This document shows positions 44,139 through 53,834 of a stretch of 64,000 nucleotides of DNA, piece by piece. How positions within the stretch are numbered: the first letter of the stretch is position 1; every line of letters begins with the position of its first letter. The translations under genes and the position numbers were made by a program. Origin of the DNA: Ligustrum vulgare (lineage: Eukaryota > Streptophyta > Magnoliopsida > Lamiales > Oleaceae); contig OY743184.1 of NCBI GenBank assembly GCA_963555705.1, forward strand, positions 19,767,859 to 19,831,858. Reading direction: 5' to 3'. The notes under the pieces were generated by a model. The model was not told the origin of the DNA, did not search any database, and saw only the letters and a list, made by a program, of their open reading frames with translations.

Positions 44139-44454
44139 ATTGTTTGTAACATTTTTAATAGTTATTTTAATGTAATATTATTTTTTATATCTAATATCGT
44201 GCATCGCACGGGTGATAGAATTAGTTTGTCAAAAAGAAAACAGTCAATTCAAATAAATTCCACTTAGGATGTGTGTCGATACAGACACATGAATGTTGTC
44301 TTGACTCTATTATATTCTTCACTTTTTTTTTTTTTTAACTCCAAAGTAAATTCGAATTTGTTATTGATGTTGTATCTTATACTTACACTTCAAGAATGCT
44401 TTTCTTTTCCCTTCTAACAAATTCCTTTCTAATCTGCTCTCATTATTTTGGCAG

Positions 44455-45163
44455 GGAGTTATGCAAGGATCTGTTCAAGCAATGGTCAGATTTGGATGAG
44501 TCTGATTTCTCTCTTGAGACTGTGTCCGGTGGCATTACAAATCTATGTATGCCTCTATTTTGCTGTCTCTAATTTGTTTGCTGCCATGTAAAGCCATTTT
44601 TGTGATAACAAATGGATTTACCTCTAAGCTTTATAAAACTAGAACTCATAGTGAATCTTACTTTAGTAACTTTGTTGGTTCCCTACGTGCTTAAGTAATC
44701 ATGCATGAGATTCATCCTAAGGACTCTATTTATTTATTGGTACAGTACTCAAGGTATCAGTGAGAGAAGAAAACAAGAACGTTATAAACTTGACAATTAG
44801 ATTGTATGGACCAAATACAGAATATGTTATCAACCGCGAAAGAGAGCTACAGGTAATATGAGTTTCTTTAATAAATATCATGTAGATTATTTTTTCAGTC
44901 ATGCTCACTAATCTGTAAATCGTCGAATTTAGCTCTGGTATTATCTTGACTAAATTTCTTCCAAGCCCAAATGGAGTTTACCGTATAGAGACTTGTCTTT
45001 TTAATCCAGCTTTAAAAAAATCTGATTCAATTATGATACTGTTAAATTTGAGTTCAGGCTATTCCATACCTCTCAGCTGCTGGATTTGGTGCCAAGTTGC
45101 TTGGAGTTTTTGGTAATGGCATGGTGCAATCCTTCATTAATGCACGTACCCTTACTCCATCAG
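44455..45163 (+). pseudogene. Captured ethanolamine kinase fragment, three exons
   Basis: Exons 44455-44546, 44746-44852 and 45058-45163 splice in frame with GT-AG introns: ELCKDLFKQWSDLDESDF, then VSGGITNLLLKVSVREEN, IRLYGPNTEYVINREREL, and AGFGAKLLGVFGNGMVQSF INARTLTPS. This is the N-terminal lobe of plant choline/ethanolamine kinase (the ethanolamine kinase that starts phosphatidylethanolamine synthesis), including the ATP-binding strands. The catalytic Brenner-type motif and the rest of the C-terminal lobe are missing, as is exon 1, so it cannot make the enzyme. There are no stops in the retained exons. It lies in the large Helitron between the two nested ones. Confidence 0.88.
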
Positions 45164-46421
45164 GTAAGCATCTTGAAGAGAAAATTTGAGTAAAGCGGCT
45201 AAAACATGACATAAATAAAGCCTTTTTTCTGTGCAATGCTTTCGTGTTTTTTGTTACCATTACGTTTATTTGATTCATGGACCTTTTATGTACTTATGAA
45301 GCTGGGGGATCACTGATTAGTTTTTGGAAGTTCCAAATGGCTGTGGACCTGTGTCCAGCTTCACAGTTGGAAAATTCCAACTTATCATTTCTATTGAGAA
45401 TTATCTGAGTAGCTTATTTTTATAATCAACTTAGTAAATTATTTATCATCAACTTTTCGACATTTGATGTTGATAATTGCCTGCATGTCGTGCCGTTGTT
45501 TACATGTTTATTTTTCAAGCATTCTTATTTTTATATACACAAAATAGGACTACTTACGCTGATCTGAACCTAGAAAATGAGAAAGTCGTACTTTCTGGAG
45601 AAAGACATTGTTAGAAAAGTTTCTATAAAGCAGTATGTAATAATAATCTTATCAGAACTTAAATGACGACTAAGATGTTTCATGTATCTAATGTACATCC
45701 ATCTATTATTGTAAGTGAATAAATGGATATGCATGACTTTGAATTTTCAACAATCAGATCAATTATAGGACATCCTAAACTTTACCAGTGCCATTTTGAT
45801 CCGTGCCCCCCTTTTCTCAGTTCAATATAAATGATTAGCAAATATTTTTTAAAAAAACTCTGGTCATCCAATCAGATATTGCTGTTCTTCTAGTATATAT
45901 TTAGCCTTGTTGTCCTTCATTTTCACAACAATATATTATTCTTTATTTTCTCTAAATATAAAGAACTGGTTATTTTCCAAGTTACACGTGATTCTCGAGT
46001 TGGTAACCTGAAGACCCTGCTCATCAGACAACTCAAAACATGAACAGTAACGTTCCCATCTGTATTTTTCTAACCACGTTTTGTTTTATTGGAGAACTTC
46101 ATTTTTTTTCCCTGCTTATGCTGAAATTTATATAGTATGCATGCATACCACTAAATGGTTACTTTATAAAATGGATTCATCAAACTATTTTATCATTTAA
46201 ATTCATGTTTGCATTTCTTACTCTCTGTGTGGTGGCATATGTTTCTTTAAGTTTCTTTATACTACTATAGATAAGAATACTATAAACAGGCATTGTTCCA
46301 AAACTATAATTTTTTCCTGCTCTTATCTTATTAGTAATAATAATAATTATTATTTTCTTTTACATTGCATATTTATTGTTTTTATTTAATATTTATTAAT
46401 ATAATATGCTATAGTTCTATT

Positions 46422-48636
46422 TCCCTACTATATATAAAATCAAGTTCCAAAATTACTATTCATAGGATCAAAAACAACACTTTTAGTTGAAATGAAAACA
46501 CTTTTACTAATTTTGAATCATGCCGTTTCATATTGTTATGTGGGTGAACTTTCAATAGACTTATGTACAGTTGTCATGTGTCGTAATTTATGTAGTGTGA
46601 AGCTTGAAGAACTTAATGTTTCCTATGTTATATTCTGCAGGGTATTAGATTGCTTCTTAAGGCTCATTTTCATTACAAATGAGTAAGCCTGGTTGGTCTT
46701 ATGAATGTTTACAATACTTTGTAGGTCAACTATTCTCAAGGACAAGGTATAATATTTTATTTACCTTATTAATACGAGTTAATTCTAAAGGAAAAGCATT
46801 TATATTTTTCCTTAAGCTTATCGAATAGTTTCTACTTTATGGAGTTAGAAATTTTATGGTAGAGCTCTGATTTTTATTTCTTAAGCTTATTTAGGTTTTA
46901 TTAATTGGAAGATTTGCAGCCTTCTACCCTCCCTATAATTTTTATGATTCCCCTTGTTATAGTAAGCAAGAAATATTTATTAGTTATTAGACTAAATTTT
47001 AGAAGAGAAAAGTCTTTCAAGGAGAGAAAAATTATATTTTTGATTGATATTGAAGGTTTTTTCTTCACACAAACCCATACTTTGTTTTGCCACGATGTTG
47101 TATATGATGAGCTTATGCAGATATGTTTGTGGCATGAATCTCTTTATTTCAGCATTCTTTTTATTGATCTTACTTAATAAATGTGTTGATGTTAGTTTAT
47201 GTTTGAATTGTTGTTTATAATAATCTTGTTGTGATTCCCTTAATGAAGGAAGATGCTTAGCTTTTCAGCATAATTACTACTCATTAAAAAGCGAAAACAA
47301 TCTATTAATGTCCAAATTTGCATTTATGCATGCATGAATCCACCAGGATGCGTCAGGAGGCTAATTCAATTTTACAAAGGTTGTCAATGGAGATCAACTT
47401 GCCAGGAAAACCAAGATCACAATTTTCCTGAAGGATGATCAAGTAAATAACTTTTCTAATTATTCGATTCTATATTTGATTTACCTCAATGTGTTGATGT
47501 TGGAGTGAATACAAGTTACAACTGGAAGATTTGTGGCGTTTTAAGTAGAAATATGTGTTTGATAAGCATCACAAAATTGCGTTTTAAGTAGAAATATTTG
47601 TTTTGTTTCATTTTTGGTCATAAAAGACCGAGTCTCAACTACATTTCATTCTATATTCATCCGCGCTATTTCTTCCCTTCTTCATTACATTTCAAAACTA
47701 GAATTTGAATAAAAAAAATTAAGTGCATCCCAGAAGCTTATGATGATGAAGAAACTAAAAATGCATAAAAATTTGCAGTTGCATTACCCGACCATGTGAA
47801 AACCATCACAAGTACATCAAACCTATTTGTGAAACATTGTCTAAAACTTTGGCAGAGCTCCTCTTATGGTTACGCTCGTGGCTCGGTTCTTGTTGCTGGT
47901 ACTATTTTTGTAACCTTTGTTTCATCTTTCTTATTTTCTTTGGTATTTTTAAGTTTTTGCTCTGAAATTATTCATGAGGTAAGAACCTTCCATTATGTCT
48001 TGAGGGAGTAATAATAAGTCCTATTGACTTTTCTTTTTAAAAGTTTATGAACAAATTAAAGGGCATATGGTTTATTGGCATTGATTTTTGTTATTCAGTT
48101 TCGTGATGTTATGGATTGGCATATGTGTTTGCCATGTGTTTGTAGGAATTATATTCAGAAGCAGTTAATATCATTTCTTCAGGATGAGAAGGGCAGATAG
48201 AACACATGTTGGGGACCTGGATGTTATTGTAGTTACGTGTGGTTTAGGTCGTGCAATTGTCATTAAGGAAAACAAGCAATTTGTTGGAAATATAGAGCAA
48301 TTGACTTTCAGACTATTTAATATTGTTTTTGTTATAGCCCCCTTTGTTTTTGATCCCAATTATCAGAATAAGTTGTAATGCAATCCTAACCATTGATTTG
48401 TACTGTGATTGATTTTTTTCAAATGTATATACAAACAATATTGTTTTATGTTCTTTAAATTAATCACATGGAATTGATACCATAAATTATTCCCTAATTT
48501 TAACACATCAAATTTAAACAATAAATTATATTTCAATCTTAATGTGTACAAACAAATAACTTTTTTTTTATTACTAATTTCACGCGAATAAACACAAATA
48601 TAAATCGCTTCGTGCAACGCGCGTAAATATTACTAG
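46422..48636 (+). mobile_element. Nested Helitron 2 (2.2 kb)
   Basis: The 5' end TCCCTACTATATATAAAATC starts at 46422. The 3' end ATTACTAG ends at 48636 before host T, preceded by a weak, mutated hairpin (GCTTCGTGCAACGCGCG, about 48607-48623). It is inserted in the large Helitron between the ethanolamine kinase and eIF2B pieces. Its interior has several short coding-like blocks (47371-47450 and 48184-48330) but no Rep/helicase. The 5' neighbour base is T rather than A, so the left boundary is slightly uncertain. Confidence 0.6.
47371..47450 (+). pseudogene. Possible RPA-like (OB-fold) fragment
   Basis: One frame reads FTKVVNGDQLARKTKITIFL and then KDDQ, a pattern resembling the OB-fold region of plant RPA1-like proteins, which often accompany Helitrons. 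The block is short and the flanks are not open, so this is tentative. Confidence 0.3.
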
Positions 48637-49313
48637 TATTATATAAAAGGAGCTAGGACCAGCAAAAGATTCCCGCTCAAGGTTTCTGCCCATCTAACAA
48701 TAATTAAAAAAAAAATTGACATAAAAATTCCTGTAAAAAATTATCCCGTGCCCGGCCCCACTCATTCCCTGCAAATAATGCATAAAAAGTGTCTGTATCT
48801 GTACAAAATTTCTGCTCATTTGATTTCACATCATTGGGCCCACACGATTTTTGAAGTTCAAAACTAATTTGAATTTGCCTGAGCCACTGAAACCCTATCC
48901 CTCTCTGACTGAAACCTGTCTCTAAACTCTTCCTCGACTTTATAGCGGAGATTTGTTTTTGTGATTTGGTGGTGGTGCGGTCTCCAATTTCAAAGAAATA
49001 GAAGCTGATTCTCAACGCAGGGAACCAGCTCGAGTCGAAGCAGAAGAAGAGGCTATGGGATACGTGTGGTTGAAGCAGAAGAAGAGCACGGTGCACCGAT
49101 TTCGTGCAATCGGGCGCAGCGTATCTTATGATGGAGAGGTCACATCTTTTGTTGATGATCGGCGGATGATTTTACACTGGAGAAGCTTGCGTTGCACACC
49201 TAATAACCGGTGGACCCCACAGTGGCAATACTTGGTTTTTCCATTCATTTTCAACGGAGCAGCTACTTCATTCTTGACAATCGAAAACCCTGACCTGAAA
49301 ATCTTCCACAACC

Positions 49314-49541
49314 ATGCCCACCGAAAACGTCACCTTCCCTCACCACTCTGATGACGATGCCTCCAAGAATAACGTTGGTGGCGAGGAAGATTTGGAAGAG
49401 TTCAAAAATTGGCGGAAACAACCCGATTTGGTGGAAGCTGTGGTGGCCATTAGGGCTTTGGCTTCAGTTATTCCGTCGAGCCAAGCCACCATTATGATGG
49501 AGCTCGAAACAATGCTAAAAAAGGCTGCCGACTCTCTGAAG
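49314..49541 (+). pseudogene. Captured eIF2B alpha-subunit fragment
   Basis: The frame from ATG 49314 to a donor-like GTGTGC at 49542 encodes 76 residues. From residue about 24 it follows plant translation initiation factor eIF2B alpha closely: EEFKNWRKQPDLVEAVVAIR, ALASVIPSSQATIMMELE, TMLKKAADSLK. In that protein this is the N-terminal helical region of the GDP-GTP exchange factor for eIF2. The following eIF2B exons are not found in the next 3 kb; the sequence after 49690 is full of stops. The preceding MPTENVTFPHH is not recognised. It lies in the large Helitron right of nested Helitron 2. Confidence 0.8.
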
Positions 49542-50281
49542 GTGTGCAACCTTTTCAGTTCTCAGATCCTTTTTTTTTTGGCACTGCTTAAGCATATGTG
49601 CTACTTTACTATGTGTGAAATTTATAATGCTAATTGGTTCTTGCTATTCCAGTTCATTTGATTAATGCATTCAAACTTCATTTGCAGGTGTAGTTGATAG
49701 CAGTAGATGGTGACAGGGTTGGTGTAGTAACCATCGTCGGTTGAGACGCAACCAAAGCCGCTGCTGGAGAAGCCTGAGCTAAAGCCTGGAGATTAATTTT
49801 AAGCTTCCATTTTCTTGAAGATGGTACACTCTGAATCGTCAAAAACTAAGTGAAAGGTTTCTTCATTTGCAATGGTCTTGGGAACCTTTCCGGTGCAATG
49901 TTGTACACATTTTCTACTTGTCACTTCATTTTTCAGATTTGAAATTGCTTCAGTTATGCTTTTAATCTTAATTGTCCCTTTTGTTATTTCCAGCCCTACA
50001 GGACAAAATATTTATACCCTGCAAAGAGACTGCTTCCTTTTTGGGTTTCTATTTTGGGGGTAATGATGCAGACCAACCAAGGGATCAGAAGACGTGCAAC
50101 ATTTAGTAGGCATATGGTGTGGCTACTGAGGTTGTAAGTTTACTTTTACGTCCTTCTAAGTTTTTCTCAGCATTTTTTTCTTTCTAAAATGATAGTAATT
50201 AGAGATACAACAAAATCTATCGACAAGACTGATGGCTTAAAGCATGACGTTCTGGCTCCTTCGACATTTTTTTATGCAGTT

Positions 50282-51514
50282 TTATCCATTTTTTTTTTTG
50301 GTTGGATGAAGATTTTTTATGTACCTTATCTTATTTATATTCGTGATTGAACATCAGAGCCTTCATTTAAGATTTAAGAGCATGTTCAGATGAGTTTACT
50401 ACTAATTCCTATGTTTTGAAGTTCTTTTTCTCTCTTTTTGGTTATGTTCTTTTTTGATGGATTAGTATTTTTTGCATCTTCATGGGTAGGCAATAATTGT
50501 AGAAAAAATGTTACCTTTTTCATACTAATCTTGATTGAAACCATTTTTTTCTGATTGAAAATATGTGATTGAGTTTCTCCTAGAGATTTCATGCTGGATG
50601 TGGACAGGAATTTTAATGTAAACTATATATTTCTCTAGGCCGCACTTCGTTTTCCAGATAAGTGTATCTTCAGTTTACACTACACTTTAAAAGATGAAAT
50701 TACTGACCTCCATTTTCTCGCCCAGCTAAACAGCTGACTGTATCTTTTGGCAGATTATTAAAAGAAAAAAAAAACCCCCAATAAATTTGTGTTGATGCAA
50801 CGTGTTTTTCCCAAGAGTGTCTCTTCAACTTCGACTGAACAGATAAAAGATACATAATAATTGATTTATGTCTCTACTTTTACACATGTCTGTTGGCCTT
50901 CTGCTGTATCACCTCTACTTCTACATTTTTGTTTAACACCATTATTTTGCAGAATCGTTTAGCTTGCCTTCTTGCATCGAAGTAAGTCTTGAACTCTATT
51001 CATACATATACATATACATAATTGTTTATATTCTTAAAATCGTTTGTTTTCCATTATTTGGTATTCTTACTTTTTACATTTCTTTTCAACGATTCCAGCA
51101 TGGCAGAGCTTTACACATACTGAGCGAGATTACCACATCGAAAATTGAATGGAATGGCAAGGTTCGTGTGGTTCGCGTTTACCATACTACTATGCTTGAA
51201 GATCCTACTGAGACGTTCAGCTTCGAGTCATAAGTTTCATGATATGAATGTAATTATTTTGATTTTGTATCATCAATGTTATTTGAACGTTTTTTATCAA
51301 GTTTCTGCATGATTCCTGTGTTCTTTTTTTTTAATGCGGTTTTTTCTTTTCCATTTTTTTTTTTTTGGTTGGATGAAGACTTTTTATGTACCTTATCTTT
51401 TTTATATTTGTGATTGAACATCAGATCTAAGGTTTAAGAGCATTTCCAGATAAGTGTGCTATTGATTCCTATGTTTTGAAGTTCTTTTTCTCTCTTTTTG
51501 GTTATGTTCTTTTC
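50282..51514. repeat. Direct repeat pair of about 170 bp
   Basis: 50282-50455 and 51345-51514 are closely similar. Both run from GGTTGGATGAAGA through TTTTTATGTACCTTATCTT, GTGATTGAACATCAGA and TTTTGAAGTTCTTTTTCTCT to TTTTTGGTTATGTTCTTTT. They are in the same orientation about 1.06 kb apart inside the large Helitron and non-coding. Confidence 0.8.
51100..51232 (+). pseudogene. Possible RPA-like coding fragment
   Basis: After an acceptor-like TTCCAG, a frame reads HGRALHILSEITTSKIEWNG, KVRVVRVYHTTMLEDPTETF and a stop at 51231-51233. The 'EITTSKIEW.GKVRVVRVY' block recalls OB-fold domains of RPA1-like proteins. A second open block further on (about 51980-52130, DVIRVVGGKKDIYDLENVVA) may belong to the same source. 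The identity is uncertain. Confidence 0.3.
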
Positions 51515-53666
51515 GTTAGAGCATATCGAGTAGGGAGTGCGTGCCTGTAATAGTAGTCTTAAGATTCTTTAGAGCATGTCCAGTAATCTTGCTGTCAAAT
51601 GAAAAGGACATCAAACACTTTGATAATTGAAAATCATCAAGGCATATAAATAGCTAGATAATTGAGATGTTTTGTGGGAAACACTTATGGGATAATGATG
51701 AGTTATTTCAAAAAAAGAATTCAAAAAAAGATAATGATAGTGAGTAAATTAAATGTATTTCCAATCGCATGTCCTCAAATTTTTATCTCTTTGAAAGTCA
51801 CTGGAATTTGTTTTGCACTTGCTTTTGGCTATGATATTACGTCAATTCACGAGCTTCACTTTTGGTGGTTTGGCCAATGCATAATAACTGTGCTTGGTTA
51901 TGAACCATCAATTCCTATAATATAAATTCTTTAGTTCATAAGTTCTTGAGAAAAGCAGTTTCTTTTCTTCATTTCTAGGATGTCATCAGAGTCGTTGGGG
52001 GTAAAAAAGATATCTATGACCTCGAGAATGTGGTAGCTGGTTATTCAGACAATAGAATTCCCCTTTCTGTTAACTGGCTCGATTTTGATTATATGAATGA
52101 GTACAAAAGACATGAACCAGATGAAGCCATACAAAAGACATGAACTAGATAAGCTGCTAAGTTCAACTTTTATTTCAAGCAAGAGGCCTAGACACAATGG
52201 TCGGAATTATGGTGAGCTCTAATTCCTCCCCCAACCCCCTTTTATTATAGTTTTATTTAGTGTCCTATCTTGATGCAATTCAGGCTTATGTGTTTAATTC
52301 AACACTAGAAGAATTTTTGGGAGATTATTAGTTAACTCACCTAGCATTTGGATTCTGAAGTTTAACTTACTGTCTATTATCCCTGAATAGCGATGCTGCA
52401 TGATGGATTAGAAAGTGAAAAAGTGATGAGATAATTACTTATATAATATGCTACTGATCTTTGCTTATATGATTATACTTTCTACTTTTTTTTTTTTATC
52501 TTTTTCCTTTCTTACTTCTGTCAAATTGATAGTTATAAGGGACAGAATGCAAGTTTAGCCTCTGTTCTTTGTATCTATACTATTCCAGAACATTGTCCAA
52601 TATCTCGGTAGAAAGGATAGTCTACCTATAAGCTGAGTAGACATCAAAATGCAGAAGTTGTAGGCTTTAGAATATATTGGAATACTGAAATCAAAATAAT
52701 ATTGGAAAATTTCTGGTATAACTACTTCGATGTACTTTAACGTGAGAAGCAATGCATCTTTTTTAGTTAGAAGTCCACTCGGCTCCTTACTTGATCAACA
52801 ACTTCTTGGAATATAAAGATAGATTCTTTGCATTCATTCCATATCAGCATCCTATAGTTCTTCAAATTGGGTGAAATAATTTGAAAACATTGCTAAAGCA
52901 ACTCAACTTGCAAATCCTTAGATATTCTTGGATTCCTCTCTCCCTCTCTCATAACTGAAACAATATAATTTTAAAACAGTTGTGGTTTACCCAAGTCCAA
53001 AGGTTGCTGGTCATAAGTGTTTTGGGGTGCGTCTTATGCTTGATCCAAATGTATGTGTAATGACTGTACTTCTTTAAGAGAATAATGTATGTAAATGTGA
53101 TTTGACATAGTTATATTGTCTTTTACAGGGAAAGTTTATAGCTGAGGCTATGTGAGTAATTGTGGCAAATTCATTCTTTAAGAGGTGAAAGAGAAGGTTC
53201 TTTAAATAAGAACTTTTGCTCAGCCATTCAAGATTAAATAGTTGTTCTTTTATTTTAACCTGCATGTTCCCTCGAGAAATAACATGGTACATTTTGTTTA
53301 ACTTTTGTGCTATTTGATGTAGTTGAAGAATGCTAATTTTCCTTTAGTCTTTTCTGTTTGTGCCATATAGGCTTTCAAATATCACAAGTGCAAGACTAAT
53401 AATTTGTTGAGTTATATTTTAATTCTTATTTGTCAAAAAATTTGCATTTTTTAGAGTACTTCCATAAATTACAATTACCGTGCATCGCACGGGCAATAAC
53501 TAGTTTGTAGCTATTAATGGAATTATGGAAGGCAATATAGGGTGATATTTTCTGTGTTTCAAATGATTTAATGATGTCTTCAAGTAAATAAATCCGGATG
53601 TTAGAATCTGAGGATGTGGTTTTGGACTGTACTTTTCCAGTTTTCTTTCCTTTTCAGTTTCTGATT

Positions 53667-53834
53667 TAAGGCCTGATCGGTAATGTGATCCATGACTTTT
53701 CGAACTCAATCACAACCGTCCATTCTTAGCCAAACCAGTTTTTAACTTTTCAAATATTTTTAAACCACACATTCATCAAAAAATAAAAAAAATACAAAAA
53801 CTTCTATTTTTCACATTACCAAACAGGCTCTTAA
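53667..53834. mobile_element. Tourist-like MITE in TMEM33 intron 1
   Basis: The element 53670-53831 (162 bp) has inverted ends GGCCTGATCGGTAATGTGA and TCACATTACCAAACAGGCTC and is flanked by TAA at 53667-53669 and 53832-53834, the PIF/Harbinger target size. It lies just right of the large Helitron. Confidence 0.75.

Larger units (their letters stand above)
42144..44224 (+). mobile_element. Nested Helitron 1 (2.1 kb) with captured IQM exon
   Basis: The 5' end TCCCTACTATATATAAAATC starts at 42144 after host A. The 3' hairpin CGTGCATCGCACG is at 44198-44210 and the end ATTAG at 44224 precedes host T (TTAG fits the CTRR-like Helitron end loosely). It sits inside the large Helitron at 40108-53503. 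It has no Rep/helicase. It contains an exon of an IQM-family gene at 43479-43567 and a small MITE-like relic at about 43980-44138. Confidence 0.7.
40108..53503 (+). mobile_element. Large Helitron with captured gene fragments and two nested Helitrons
   Basis: The 5' end TCCCTACTATATATAAAATC begins at 40108 after host A; TCCCTA is repeated just before, so 40096 or 40102 are alternatives. The 3' end has hairpin CCGTGCATCGCACGG at about 53478-53492, then AACTAG ending 53503 before host T. The whole element lies in intron 1 of the TMEM33-like gene. Removing it leaves an intron of about 1 kb. It contains two further complete 5'/3' pairs (42144-44224, 46422-48636), which are best read as later insertions. 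Its own sequence carries exon pieces of ethanolamine kinase, eIF2B alpha and probably a JmjN protein, all in the + direction. No Rep/helicase is seen, so it is non-autonomous. Other pairings of the termini are possible. Confidence 0.65.

Noticed and set aside
48704..49351. Frames at 48704-49096 (-) and 49055-49351 (+) considered as captured exons
   Set aside because: No family resemblance, and they overlap in opposite directions; the region may be a captured 5' UTR in front of the eIF2B alpha piece, but I could not support a gene.
52978..53150. Coding-like words (VVYPSPKVAGHKCFGVRLML, then GKFIAEAM) at the end of the outer Helitron
   Set aside because: They could be another captured pair of exons, but I recognise no family and the second block ends in a stop after eight codons; too weak to list as a feature.
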